Below are positions 20,406 to 32,269 of a DNA stretch of 64,000 nucleotides, piece by piece. The translations under genes and the position numbers were made by a program. The notes below the pieces were generated by a model. It was not told the origin of the DNA, did no database searches, and saw only the letters and a list, made by a program, of their open reading frames with translations. Position 1 is the first letter of the stretch. The number at the start of each line of letters is the position of its first letter. Origin of the DNA: Amanita rubescens (Eukaryota > Basidiomycota > Agaricomycetes > Agaricales > Amanitaceae); the NCBI GenBank assembly GCA_015039365.1, contig WION01000017.1, positions 186,001-250,000 of the forward strand, in the 5' to 3' direction.

Positions 20406-22244
20406 TAGGTGTTGACTTGGAACATGCGGCATAGATGACAAGAGCAGTTCCTCTGGGTCAAAGAATGCGGCCCAGACGATGGGTAGTCCCGGAAGACGAT
20501 GAACTGTGACTTTATTATGAAATAAAGCCTCGCGTGTTTTCCCCACGAACCTGTCCTTTATTTTCATCCAAGGCGTGCACCTCTTTGATTTTCCTCTTCC
20601 ACGTTGAACCCGTACTTCCCCATATGTTGATGTGGAAAATGGGGCATCGTTGTGCTGGAAAGTCACGTGACTAAGTATAAACTAAGTATAAACTAAGTAT
20701 ACACTTAGTTGCGGCGGAGTTGCACAGCCCCCGCCGCGCCCGATTAGACCTCCGAGTGTGTGATACTAAAGTAGACAGGTTGGGTAAAACGGTTGGTTTT
20801 GTCTCGTTCGGTCCGTCTTCTCTCTAGCTGACCGTCTTTGAATCTTCATATTCGTGGCATCCTGCCTCCAGCGATATTTGCCTCGGCATCAACACTATGA
20901 TCTCGGGAGGAAGCCGCCATCAAGTTTAGGTCTGTCAAGGCCAAACATCCCCAGCTCTAATATGAATCAGGGATTCGCGGGATCCTCAACAGCGGTGTAG
21001 GCGTACCCTTCGTTCCCTGGTACGGTGCGGAATGAGACTATAACGCCATAATTCCGGACCTCTTAAGCCCATCACTCAAAGACCTTTTCAATTTTTGCAG
21101 CAGCAAATTCATCCTCAAGACCGCCTTATTACTCATCAGCTGTTCATATACATTTTCTGATCCTCCGTATATTCCTCAACTATCAACTGTAACTGGTAGG
21201 TTGTCGTGTGTGACTAATTCGGTCCATGCCTGACAGCGTAACTACAGCATCCTCATGTCTCAACGACGACCCCTCTGCCGTTCTCCCTCGGATACTGTCG
21301 GCAACGGTTCTCTCCGCCCTCGTGCTGCCTCCCAAATCGGCAGATCTCTTCCTTTTACCCAGACTCTAGCACCGTCGATTGCGACATCTGGCTGTAAACC
21401 TCTTACACGACGCCAGGGCCTCGCTATAGCTGAAAAACATGCTAATCTCATAAAGAGGACCTCAGGAAGAAGGAAAGGGATGAGAAGCGAGGAGGAGAAA
21501 GGAGAGATAATGAAGACATAGCTTACAGCCTTGACTCTTCGGGACATACTCAACAGTACTCTAGGCGACGCAAACTCACCGTAAACGAGTCCTCTCCCCT
21601 CAATGCCCAATAATTTATCACCAGCGATTGTATTACACCCCAATCCTCGACGTAGCCGACTTTTCCGTTCGTCTGGCGCCGAAGCAACGCCGCTTCAGCC
21701 AGCTGCAACGATTTCTTCATCTGTTTACCATCCAATGGCGCGAAAGCTGTTTGGGAGGTATGGAATCGTGGTACTACATGCTAATACAAGTTCTAATGAA
21801 CAGAACTCGCTGTTTTCCCTCTCTCCTGCGCCTGAGGACCCTCTTCCACCCCACGGGTTCAAAGGAGGCGAAACTCCTTCGGAGAGGACTTGGAAGACGA
21901 AAAAAAGGGGGAGGAAGCCCGGAGGAAATGATGAGGCAGGGGACGAGAAAATGACGCACCTCGGTAAGCATGCTTACCCGATCTTTTCCACCTATCTGAC
22001 GAGGCTCTGGGCACCGTAGACTTTCCGGAAACATCTCCTATCGCATCAACGTTCAAGAAACACTCTTATTGACCTTTCCACAACCTAATCCTCGTTGTAA
22101 ACGACTCCATTCTTCGGGCGTCCTCGAAATGCCACTTCAGCCAGCTACAACGGTGGCTTCCGCACCCGGTTCACTGCGTGCTGGCGCTCTTGAACCGGCC
22201 TTGCTATTCTTCCCCTGACCCATTTGGCTACAAACGCGTCCGCA
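20406..22244. other. Unassigned sequence; possible small unrecognised gene
   Basis: A short tandem repeat of AACTAAGTATA lies at about 20672-20712. Open frames at 21255-21521 (+), 21603-22019 (+) and 21260-21643 (-) overlap. Two stretches (about 21635-21730 and 22085-22165) are similar to each other, and two Arg/Lys/Glu-rich stretches (about 21455-21520 and 21865-21950) also look alike, so a tandemly repeated exon pair is possible. No family recognised. Confidence 0.3.
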
Positions 22245-22255
22245 CACTTGTTCAG

Positions 22256-24737
22256 CAGTTAACACTGAGCCACCTATCCTAGTAGAATCTGAGCTGATTA
22301 CGAGGAATACGAGTAGAGTCCGAGCCCATTCCGAGTAGGGTCCAAGGAGTACTAGTAATCCGAGTAGAATCCGAGCTGAGTCCGAGCCCAGTCCGAGTTG
22401 AGGTGAATCCGAGTGCAAACTCGGAGTGCACTCGGACTCCGAGCTCAGTCCGAGTGGAGTCTGAGTGGAGTCCGAGCTGAGTTCAAGTCAGACTCTGAAC
22501 CCAATCTGAGCTTATTCTCAGTTGTTTATCATTGCAATAAAATTCCAAATAAATCCTGAAAAAATGCAGAAAAATCATGTGATCCAGGCCATATAGGAAT
22601 TATGAGACCAAACACACCCAAACTTGAGATATTTGCAAAATACTTCTTCAGATGTTCAGAGTGTAATCTTAGAAAATGAACAAAATTCATGATGTGATCA
22701 AGGACATGCAGAGTTGCTGGTGGTTAGTAAATGATGACCAGAGGTGTACACCTGTCATTCCCTACTGGTGGTTATGAATGGCTGTCAGTAGTAGAAGTCA
22801 GTTGCAGTGACTTGCAATGGTCAGTACCAGTTGAGGTCTTACTCAGATGATCTGGTTGTGTACAGTGTCACAGTCAACTTCTACAATCCCACTGCCTGTT
22901 GACAACAGCAACCAATCACCTAGTATGACATTGCAGACAGTTTTAGAGCTCATGAATAAATGATAACCTAGGGTTGGAGATTGTGAGGTGTTTGTATTGA
23001 AGTCAAGGAGAGAAGGGGGGTGGATATGAGTTCTTGGTAATTTAATGATGGTACATGATTATGAGTACTGGTTTTTAACACCATCAGGGAATGTCTGGGG
23101 TATACCCCTGTCGTTCCTTACTAGCCCTATCAGTTACACCATATTGATACTCAGTGTGTTATGATCATGTTTGGAACCTTTGCCTGCCCAGAAAGCTTCC
23201 ACACCAGAAGCATCTAGAAAGCCCCACCTGGCACAGCTACTACTAGTAGTCCAGTAGTAACCACAGTCTGTTGGCATGGACTGAGACTGAATATCTTTCC
23301 TACCTGTGACTTGGAAAGCACTCAGTAGACATGAATAACCCACCACACTTTATCACCTGGCCAGAACATTGTTCCATGGAATCTTTGGATGGGGTGCAAC
23401 CTGGTCCAGGTGGCTGGTTTTTGGACAGCTCTCTGTGAGCCTGTGATGGACTCAGGTTGTCTCTGTCTCTATCATTTTAGAATTTTATACCAGTAACCAG
23501 ATTTCTGCCAGATTCCATTGCTGCAAATACTCCATTTAATAGTGTTCCAGTTCCACATCAGATGAGCAGGATTTAGTGATTCAGATTTTATTGTATATTA
23601 ACCTGGAACAAGTTGAGCATGACTCTGTGGTTGAATCTTTGAGATTGTCAAGCCAAATTATAATCTGAGAGGAGTTGAAAAAGCCAGTTTCTGGTGTTTA
23701 TTACCACCAATCTCCTTTATTTTATGAGGGTACATGTCTGCACTTGTTTGAAGGATGCTATATTGGATAAAGACTCAACTATCATGGGAATATCAAATGG
23801 CACCCTCAGATAATTTCACAAGAAGTTGGAAATCACTATTGCTGGTGAATCTGTTTCATGGATGTGGTAATTCATGCAGTGCCACAAGGGAAGGAGAGCA
23901 GGTACATACATACATTTAAAGATTGAAGCAGTATCAAATTTTCATGTTGATCTGCATAGCTACTCAGAACAATGGCCTTGTTTGGCTTCACAATTCTTCT
24001 ATGACCAGTGGAATCTGGACCACATGATTTTTCTACATTTTTGAAATTTTCTCACTTGCATTGCAAAAGTGTTTTGCAAATATCTCAAGCTTGGTTTTGT
24101 TTGGCTTCACCATTCTTATATGACCTGGATCACATGATTTTTCCGCATTTTTCAAGATTTTTTGCAGACTTTGCCATTTTTTACACAAAGCGTCTGAAAA
24201 AGTATTTTGCAAATATCTCAAGTTTGGCTTTGTTTGGTTTCATCATTTTTATATGACCTGAATCATGTGAATTTTCCGCATTTTTTACATATTTTTTGGG
24301 ATTTTATTGGACATGTAAAGAATTCCAAATAGTACCAAATAGTGCCAAACATAATGGTCATATGTATATAGGGCCATGCCAATGTTGCCATTGCCCCCCC
24401 TGCTGCTCGGAATTGTGCACGAGAATTGAGCTTGGACTATTCGGACTTGACTCGTATTCCGAGTTGAGTCCGAGCTGGGCTAGCAGTAGGACTCTATATG
24501 GAACACTCGGACTGAGCTCGGATTCCGAGCTCAGTCCGAGCAGAGACAATCCTACTATATTCCGAGCTCAACTCGGATTCTACTCGGACTGAGCTCGGAG
24601 TGAGCTCGGAATACGAGTTCATGTTTTGGTGAGTCGTCTGCCATTTCTTTTGCTACTAGTAATCAGCTCGGATTCCAAGCTGATTACTCGTAATCCTCGT
24701 AATCCGAGATTCTTAGGTGGCTCAGTGCTAAGTGCTC
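22256..24737. mobile_element. Non-autonomous foldback DNA element with TCCGAG-rich arms
   Basis: Flanked by an 11-bp direct repeat CACTTGTTCAG (22245-22255 and 24738-24748), probably the target duplication or part of it. Ends carry imperfect inverted repeats sharing CACTGAGCCACCTA. Both arms hold long runs of variants of GAGTCCGAGCT (about 22280-22500 and 24425-24700). Inside these, 22530-22660 is an inverted match to the repeats at 23978-24310. No transposase ORF. The 8-11 bp duplication and subterminal repeats suggest hAT-type mobilisation, which is inference. Confidence 0.65.
23978..24310 (+). repeat. Degenerate tandem repeat inside the foldback element
   Basis: Three copies of a unit of about 120-130 bp, each with TTGTTTGGCTTCA, ATGACC, CATG(A/T)(G)ATTTTTC(T/C)GCATTTTT and TTTTGCAAATATCTCAAG-like blocks. 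An inverted copy lies at 22530-22660. Confidence 0.7.
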
Positions 24738-24748
24738 CACTTGTTCAG

Positions 24749-25474
24749 TCCCTGCCTCCTCCCACCCCATTCTCAAAGCATCCTCCCCTCTGGCTGGCGT
24801 GTTTTTCTAAAACAGCGTCTCGGACCTGCCGCACAGAGTGGAAGCCCACTTGCCAAGTTTATCCCTCATTTTTCAGCATCCCGCCCGACGCGTCTAAACA
24901 AACCAAATATATTCCCACTCCTGATAGAGTAAGTCTCTTAAACACATTCGTATTTATTACGCTAGTCCTTATCATACCACGAAATTAGTTGTGTCAAAAA
25001 GTACCGCATCATGACCCTCAACCTTTTCTCTCTATGCCAGAATTCCCCACACCTGCTGGTTCGCCCTGCAGCCAACGTTTTACGCATTGGTGGGTGCGCT
25101 TCACGAGTCACAGTGTCACATGTCACAAGGTGTTAACCAGACGCTCGCAGAAAAGTCAGTATCATCGGGCTTGGACTGCCTCGAGTATCCGGCTGCCGAT
25201 GTTCGGTGGAGCATCATCCGCCTGTTCCGTTCTCCTGACCGCACAATCGAACTCTTAACTGGTTGAAGCAGTCGAGGCTACCGCTGATCTCATCGCGCAT
25301 GCAAGGGAGGAAGAAGAGCAGGCGAGGGAGCGAGGAGATGGAAAGCTGACGAGTCCTAGGATGGATATGCAGGGTTCTCTTCCGGTGTCTTACCGGCCCG
25401 AGATGGATTGGAATTGCAACGAGAACAAAGACGAGAGAGATGAAGATGGGAGCAGACAATAGTCACTACAATGG
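24749..25474. other. Unassigned sequence between two transposons
   Basis: I see no supported gene. Before the foldback insertion this sequence was contiguous with that ending at 22244. Short open frames (24626-24988, 24989-25258) show no recognisable domain. Confidence 0.35.
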
Positions 25475-25545
25475 GTTATCAAAGAATAGGGATTTATTGG
25501 GAACCCATTCGTGTTATCTATGGTGGGTCTTTCAATAACCTGGGT

Positions 25546-26640
25546 GCCTTTCATTTCATTAGTTTTCATAGCCCCCAGGCAATCTCCTTTCATAACTTTT
25601 GGGCCTTTCATTTCATTTGTTTTCATAGCCCCCAGGGAATCCTTTTTCATAACTTTTGGGCCTTTCATTTCATTAGTTTTCATAGCCCCCAGGAAATATC
25701 CTTTCATATCTTTTGGGCCTTTCATTTCATTCATTTTCATATCCCCCAGGGAATATCCTTTCATATCTTTTGGGCCTTTCATTTCATTAGTTTTCATAGC
25801 CTCCAGGAAATGTCCTTTCATAACTTTTGGGCCTTTCATTTCATTCATTTTCATATCCCCCAGGGAATATCCTTTCATATCTTTTGGGCCTTTCATTTCA
25901 TTTGTTTTCATGGGCCCCAGGAAATATCCTTTCATAAATTTTGGGCCTTTCACTTCATTCATTTTCATATCCCCTGCAGGGAATATCCTTTCATATATTT
26001 TGGGCCTTTCATTTCATTCATTTTCATATCCCCCAGGGAATATCCTTTCATATCTTTTGGGCCTTTCATTTCATTAGTTTTCATGGCCCCCAGGAAATAT
26101 CCTTTCATAAATTTTGGGCCTTTCATTTCATTCATTTTCATATCCCCCAGAGAATATCCTTTCATATCTTTTGGGCCTTTCATTTCATTAGTTTTCATGG
26201 CCCCCAGGAAATATCCTTTCATAAATTTTGGGCCTTTCATGTCATTCATTTTCATATCCCGCAGGGAATATCCTTTCATATCTTTTGGGCCTTTCATTTC
26301 ATTTGTTTTCATGGGCCCCAGGAAATACCCTTTCATAACTTTTGGGCCTTTCATTTCATTAGTTTTCATATCCCCCAGGGAATATCCTTTCATATCTTTT
26401 GGGCCTTTCATTTCATTTGTTTTCATGGGCCCCAGGAAATATCCTTTCATAACTTTTGGGCCTTTCATTTCATTAGTTTTCATGGCCCCCAGCCTGGAAA
26501 TATCCTTTCATAAATTTTGGGCCTTTCATTTCATTCATTTTCATATCCCCCAGGGAATATCCTTTCATATATTTTGGGCCTTTCATTTCATTTGTTTTCA
26601 TGGGCCCCAGGAAATATCCTTTCATAACCTGTGGGCCTTT
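25546..26640 (+). repeat. 57-bp tandem array, left arm of the KDZ element
   Basis: About 19 copies of a 57-bp unit containing GGCCTTTCATTTCATT and CCCCAGG(A/G)AATATCC. Two variants often alternate (AGTTTTCATAGCCCCCAGGAA and ATTTTCATATCCCCCAGGGAA types), giving a 114-bp higher-order unit. Because 57 is a multiple of three, several frames stay open for hundreds of codons on both strands; these are not genes. Confidence 0.93.
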
Positions 26641-26937
26641 CCTTTGATATCTCTTGGGCCTTTTATTTATTTCTTATCTAGTACTAAACAGCTGTCTAAT
26701 CTATTTGAGTGGCATGTCCTTTCCTTTGTGGGCTTTCAGGTGTTCATCAAATCAGCCTGAGAGTGTCACACCATCACAGTCACATTAAATGCGCCACAGC
26801 GGCTAACAAATCAATGTATTGAACTTCATGTAACTACGTAACTAATATTAAAGGCAATGTATAATAATAATAAAGGCTCCTGTTGAAGGATGCCTTCGAA
26901 ACAACAATAATCTTAAGAAGTACGAGCACTGCATAGA

Positions 26938-29650
26938 TTAATGAGATTGGTGTTCAACAACTTGAAAGATGGCAACACACCATTTTGCGCGGGTATCATT
27001 TGCGACACTCTCTTCATCACGAGGGCGTTTGGTTTGTGAGATACCACTCACAATATGTGATAATACCCAAAGAACATCATTCATAGCTGTCTCGAACTCA
27101 GTTAAATCTGCTAAACCGTCAGCGGCCAGTTTACCCCACCACGCCAAAGACAATATAACGAGGAAGAAACCGTTTGGGCCAGACTGAGTCACGGTAGACA
27201 GATGGCCATCCTCAGGGATATCCTGCGAGGGGGGCCAAGCAGCATTGCTCTTACGCCATGCAGGCTGTAGTAATAGCCACCACTGACGCCACGAAACTAT
27301 AAAGTCTGCAGGCTTGATGATCTTCGGGAAACGATTGAGCCGTCGGTTATTTTTCATCCACCACGCGAGCTCGCGAGGACGGCCCTTCGTTTGAAGAGAC
27401 TAGTGTAGAACCATTCAGAGTCCCGAAAAAAGCACGGAAAAGGGAAAGATACATACACCATTGTTTTGTATGCCATTCTCAAATTCAATCCACTTATTAA
27501 TCAACATGCCCCAATTCTTTGCATTCGACATATCAAAAAGTTTAGTAAAGCATTCCTCGTCTGTGACGTAGCCGGTGGGAGACAGCTTGAACGTAGCCTC
27601 GTTGCGGGTTTCGGACGTAGTCGATACTGAAGAGTTTACAAATCTGGCAAAAGAATCGGATTAGTTGAGCGGGCGCAGAAATCAGGAGAATGTGATTTAC
27701 ACGTCAGACTTATCGCCACTTGTTTCGCCTGGCTCTGCGCTGGTCTCGGGTTGCGTGGGCACGACTTGCATGTCCAGTACAGCATTGCTTTCTTGTAATC
27801 CATGTCCCGAGGCAGGAGAGGCGGTAGGAACCCCTGGTGATGCGCCTGAGGTGGACACGTCAGCTGATTCACCTTGAGATGATTCAGTGATTGAAGCCGC
27901 TTGACTCGCGTTCGTAGCAGGATGAAGATCTAAAGGAAGCTCCGGGATGGCAGATGCTGTGGCATTTGAGGACGTGTCCTTTGCGTTTGATGGTACCGGG
28001 TGAGAAGCTTCGCACGGCGTGGTTGTCTGAGGGGAAGTGCTATTTGAGGACGTGTCCTTTGCGTTTGACGGTACCGGGTGAGAAGCTTCGCACGGCGTGG
28101 TTGTCTGAGGGGAAGCGCTATCCTGAGCGCTGGGACCAGTAACCGTGGACACGTCCGCAGCCTGCAAGGTATTGCTATTGAAACGTTGAGCCGCAGCCTG
28201 CAAGGTATTGCTATTGAAACGCTGAGTCGACGTGTATTCATAAACTTTTGAGAGAATTGATACGCACCGTCCACTAGATTTCGCCTTCTTGCCCTTTTTC
28301 CCTTTCTTGGGTCCCTCGTCATCCCTGTCCCCAAACAGTTTCTTCAACATTGCCTCATTCTGTTCGATGTTCCTTGCCCTCTGGAGTTCGTATTCACAGA
28401 TAGGAGTTTTGGTGGTCGAACGCGAGCTATCCTCTGTAAGTGACAGAGTCTGAGTACAACTTCACTTATACTAGCCTACAAGAACTACGCACCTGGCATC
28501 TCAGATTCACGATCGTTTTCCACGGCGGTTTCAGAAGGGGTGGGCGTTCCAGACTTGGATTTTGGCGTTAAAGAACGTTCCTTACGGACTTTGTCGGCTG
28601 CGAGTCACATAAGCAAAATTAGCAAATACTAAACATTATCTAATCGCGGGGAAGTTGCATACGATAGACGTCGTGCAGAAATTTGTTCCATTTCACCACC
28701 AAACCTTGCCACTCCGCAGGACCGACATTAGTCGCAAAACTAGCATCATTCTCTTCAGATGTCGTTTCGTAGCTAGCGGTCAAAGTGAGTTCCACTTCCA
28801 AATCATGATCAAAACGGTATGCCAATCAAACTCACAGAAGCGTAGTTATCTCGCCTTGTAGTCGTGGGTTAGGTCCGCCAGCGAATACGCAAATTTTCCA
28901 ACCGGTCGCCTCTTCCAACGTTTTCATGTATGTAGTCAGCGACTTTGAGACTCGGTCAATGCCTCTAATTCATCCACATTAAACTTAGCACAGCACGGCA
29001 TGCCGGGATGACTCACTCTTGATACTGCTCCGGGATGTTGCACTCGTCGCTCCCCTCACCATCGTTCATAAGACTCTGGACATACTCTTCCACACTGGTC
29101 TTCACCGCCTCTGATTCATTCTCGTATCGCTGACGAACAATTTCGCTTTGCAGTTGAATCTTCGGCTTGGGCTTTTCATTCTCGCTCAAGCCTTTAATGT
29201 GTGCATCATACAATTCATCGACTATTGGCTTCAATACATTCCAATACTTTTTCTGGTAAGCCTGCCATGGCGCTAGGCGTTTTGCAGACTTTTTAATTGG
29301 GATGACATCTTTCTTTGCGACGGCGGAGCTTGTCGCACGTGTGTTGTTATGAAACCACTGGAATACACGCTGCTCAACAAGTCAATCCATCAATGCCAAT
29401 ATATGAACACCTGTAAGGATACCTTTTGTATCATTTGCTTCTTTTCGCGAGTCGCCGCCTCCTCATTCCCACCAGCAGCCTTGACCTCGTCAGCGGTCGG
29501 TGAAGGACGTGGAAAGGTATTTCCAAAGTCTTCATATATGCGAGGCCAGAATGCGTAGGTAGTCCTCTTCCCCTGGGCCTCGAGAAAAGCGGGTATCAAG
29601 TTCTTAAGCCATTGATGCTCTTCCTTTGTTGTCCAGGTCTTACGAGTCAT
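26938..29650 (-). CDS. SANT/trihelix-like Agaricomycete protein carried in the KDZ element
   Basis: Multi-exon gene read from ATG at 29650 to the stop at 26938. The N-terminus (WTTKEEHQWLKNLIPAFLEA, then TYAFWPRIYEDF) looks like a SANT/Myb or trihelix DNA-binding fold, followed after an intron (donor near 29422) by RVFQWFHNNTR. Later parts include EEATGWKICVFAGGPNP, a Ser/Thr/Pro-rich linker with two tandem copies of a segment of about 25 residues (27960-28120), and a C-terminal domain with tryptophans in SWRQWWLLLQPAWR and GPNGFFLVILSLAWWG. I recall this architecture as a large Agaricomycete family without assigned function. Its place inside the transposon suggests an accessory DNA-binding factor; it may instead be captured host DNA. 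Confidence 0.7.
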
Positions 29651-29940
29651 TATAGACGCAGAAATGAAAATGAAAACAGAGGCGGGGACCTTTCATTCTG
29701 GCGGGCGACTTTTATAACCGCGCCGATGTACCTGACAGGGATGCCCTTAAGAATCCTGTGGAAATTCTCAGAACAAACCCGAACCCTAGTTCGCTTCTCT
29801 CTTCCCTCCCCCCCCAAACAAGACACTCCCCGACTGTTGAAATGCAGGACCCACTGTCGAACAACGGTATTTCTCACTCCGCAGTCGTTCGTTTCATGAT
29901 TTTAAACTGACCTTCCTTTGTTCTACCTGTTCCAGCTTCT

Positions 29941-30652
29941 ATGAACCACGGTACAAGAGGGCTCCCACCACCCATTCCTTATCATTCGAAGCCTGTCACC
30001 GTTTTTACTTCGCAATTGGTAATTAGCATGTCCTCTTGCGAAATTGCGCTAACTCCTGCTTCAGGTTCATCTTGACAGCGAACGCGAGCACAATATACAG
30101 GACCTCAAGACAGACTCAAGTCTTAGCACTGGCTTGACGACGACAGATTCCAGTCAAGTTAGCACCACCGTCTTGGCAACCTCCGAGCGATCGTCGGTTT
30201 ATGAATCTGATGAAGAATACTGGCGACACGTCCCAGATTTCGATGTAGAGAGTGTTAGCACATTTTTGACAACCTTAGAAATATCAAATGAAGGATCTGA
30301 CAGTGGAATGACGCCGTCTAGTGGCACGAGCGTTCCATCTGGGTTTTCTCCTACCGGCCCATCTGGCTCATTTCACGCTGACACGTCTGGCTCTGTGCCT
30401 GCACACCCTCTTACTCCACGACGGAAGAAGGGCAGATATTACTGCATTACTCGTGGTCGCGCCATCGGAGTGTTTGACGATTGGTAAGCTAAGATTAATA
30501 TTTGTTGAGACCTCAGGCTAATCAGACACAGGACCCTTGTTAAATCATACACGACGGGGGTAGATGGAATCTTCAACTCTTATACTACCAAAGAGGAGGC
30601 ATGGAAAGCTTTTGATCTGTCCCGCGAGTTAGGCCAACTCGAGCTTATGTGA
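29941..30652 (+). CDS. Small protein with RNase H1 N-terminal (viroplasmin-like) domain
   Basis: Three exons: 29941-30018, 30065-30483 and 30532-30652, with introns of 46 and 48 bp (GTAATT...CAG and GTAAGC...CAG); all junctions keep the frame. The protein is about 205 residues. The first three quarters are Ser/Thr-rich and acidic. The C-terminus (YYCITRGRAIGVFDDW, then SYTTKEEAWKAF) fits the RNase H1 N-terminal domain, which binds RNA-DNA hybrids or double-stranded RNA. No RNase H catalytic domain follows. It starts about 290 bp from the divergent SANT/trihelix-like gene, so the two probably share an intergenic promoter region. Confidence 0.78.
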
Positions 30653-30808
30653 ATTGGATAGATACTACCTGATTACGAAATATGCATCTAAATTTGATTT
30701 TCGATTCAAAGTGATCCCATATAGTACTATTACACCGATTGTGCGGTAAAGACTCAGACTTCAAGGGAAATGAATATCAGCAGATGACAAAAGAACTACG
30801 CGACCATT

Positions 30809-31256
30809 GCCATTGTCGTGGCGTTGACATGATATACGGTAGTTACTACTAGTGCGTACTTGTAAAGTCAAGACGATAGTGTGTGTAACGTGTGTTAACT
30901 AAGTATTGTATACGTAAAGAGTACGAGTCGCCGTGATTAGAGAAACAATCAAGTAATGAGTGAGACAGCCCCAGGTGATAGATCCGTGTGAGTCCCGATT
31001 TGAGAGAGACGTGAAGCGGACGGCCAAAGATGACTTTGCCATTGTCGTGGCGTTGACACGATATACTACTAGTGCGTACTTGTAAAGTCAAGACGATAGT
31101 GTGTGTAACGTGAGTGTTAACTAAGTATTGTGAGTACGAGTCGCCGTGATTAGAGAAACAATCAAGTGATGAGTGAGACAGCCCCAGGGCCTAGATGATA
31201 GATCCGTGTGAGTCCCAATTTGAGAGAGACGTGAAGCGGACAGCCAAAGATGACTT
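30809..31256 (+). repeat. Tandem duplication of about 229 bp between KDZ-element genes
   Basis: Copy 1 at 30809-31037 and copy 2 at 31038-31256, beginning GCCATTGTCGTGGCGTTGAC. A third, much degraded copy lies at about 31398-31560 (shared CACCGTGATTAGAGAAA). No coding frame is supported. Confidence 0.85.
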
Positions 31257-31680
31257 ATGGCTTACACTAGGTGACTATATTGGTTTGGATGACCTGCTAG
31301 AGTTCGACGCTATTGAGCGGTACTGGGTGGCAGCATGAGTCAATATTCAAGGGCTTACCCGGTCACCTTCAGTTCATCTGTGGTGCGCCGAGCTGCGATG
31401 GCACGGTCATTGCCGGCGCCGCTTTCAGTAGTGCATACTACGATTAAAATTGAGATGATAGCGTATAGTATGTTTGTATGTGTAAAGAGTATTCACCGTG
31501 ATTAGAGAAATAACCAAGTGGATGTGAGACAACCTCACTGGATGATATTTGAAACCGATGTGCCTAGTTCAAATGTACACCTGCTAGATCATTAACTTAT
31601 TATTGAGGGTCTTGGCGGCGCACTAGGTAGGGCTTACCCACAATTGCTGGCACCGATCAAGTTCCTGGCGAGTCTCTGAT

Positions 31681-31830
31681 CATCTCTTCGACTCATTGAC
31701 ATCTTCATCAGTCTTCACTGCTAAGTTGACTTCGTACAAATAGCTATTTCTCTCATCATCTCTTCGACTCATTGACATCTTCATCAGTCTTCACTGCTAA
31801 GTTGACTTCGTACTAATAGCTATTTCTCAA
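31681..31830 (+). repeat. 77-bp direct tandem duplication
   Basis: CATCTCTTCGACTCATTGAC and the following bases recur after 77 bp with a single visible difference (TACAAATAG against TACTAATAG). Confidence 0.88.
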
Positions 31831-32269
31831 TTGACGATTATCGGCCTCGGAATTTGGGAGATCTAACAAGTAATCGTGAGCAGAAGGATGCATGCAGACT
31901 ATCGCTTACTCGATCGATGATTATCGGCCTCTGAATTTGCGAGATCTAGGAAGTGACGGTGAGTGATCTGATCCCGGGCGGCCAGAGTCATTAGTCATCA
32001 CAGTACGTGGGCATATCGATCATGATATGATCTCCTCATCGATGACAGTATCTCAACGATGCTAGCAAGTCTTCAACTCGATGGTTATTTCTTGATGCCA
32101 CTGGATGTGAGTTGAGTCGTATTTAAGTACTCGCCAGCCTAGATCTGCTTTGACCGCAGGCAAGAAGGGCCGATCATTTTGCCGTCATTGAAAATGAGAA
32201 CTCTTTCGTTGTCATTCTCGCTCCGCCGTTTACCGTGACAACATCTGGAACGACTCTGTTACTTATTCC

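Noticed and set aside
25464..25475. CACTACAA at the left end of the KDZ element as a CACTA-type terminus
   Set aside because: The right end reads GCTACAAGC rather than a clean inverted CACTACAA, no 3-bp duplication is evident, and the transposase is KDZ-type.
25546..26640. Array considered as a CRISPR array
   Set aside because: No distinct spacers: the whole 57-bp unit repeats, and the genome is eukaryotic.
25471..26760. A 429-codon open frame (and several others of 170-190 codons) across the left array
   Set aside because: Produced by a 57-bp repeat whose length is a multiple of three; multiple frames on both strands are open at once, so there is no coding signal.
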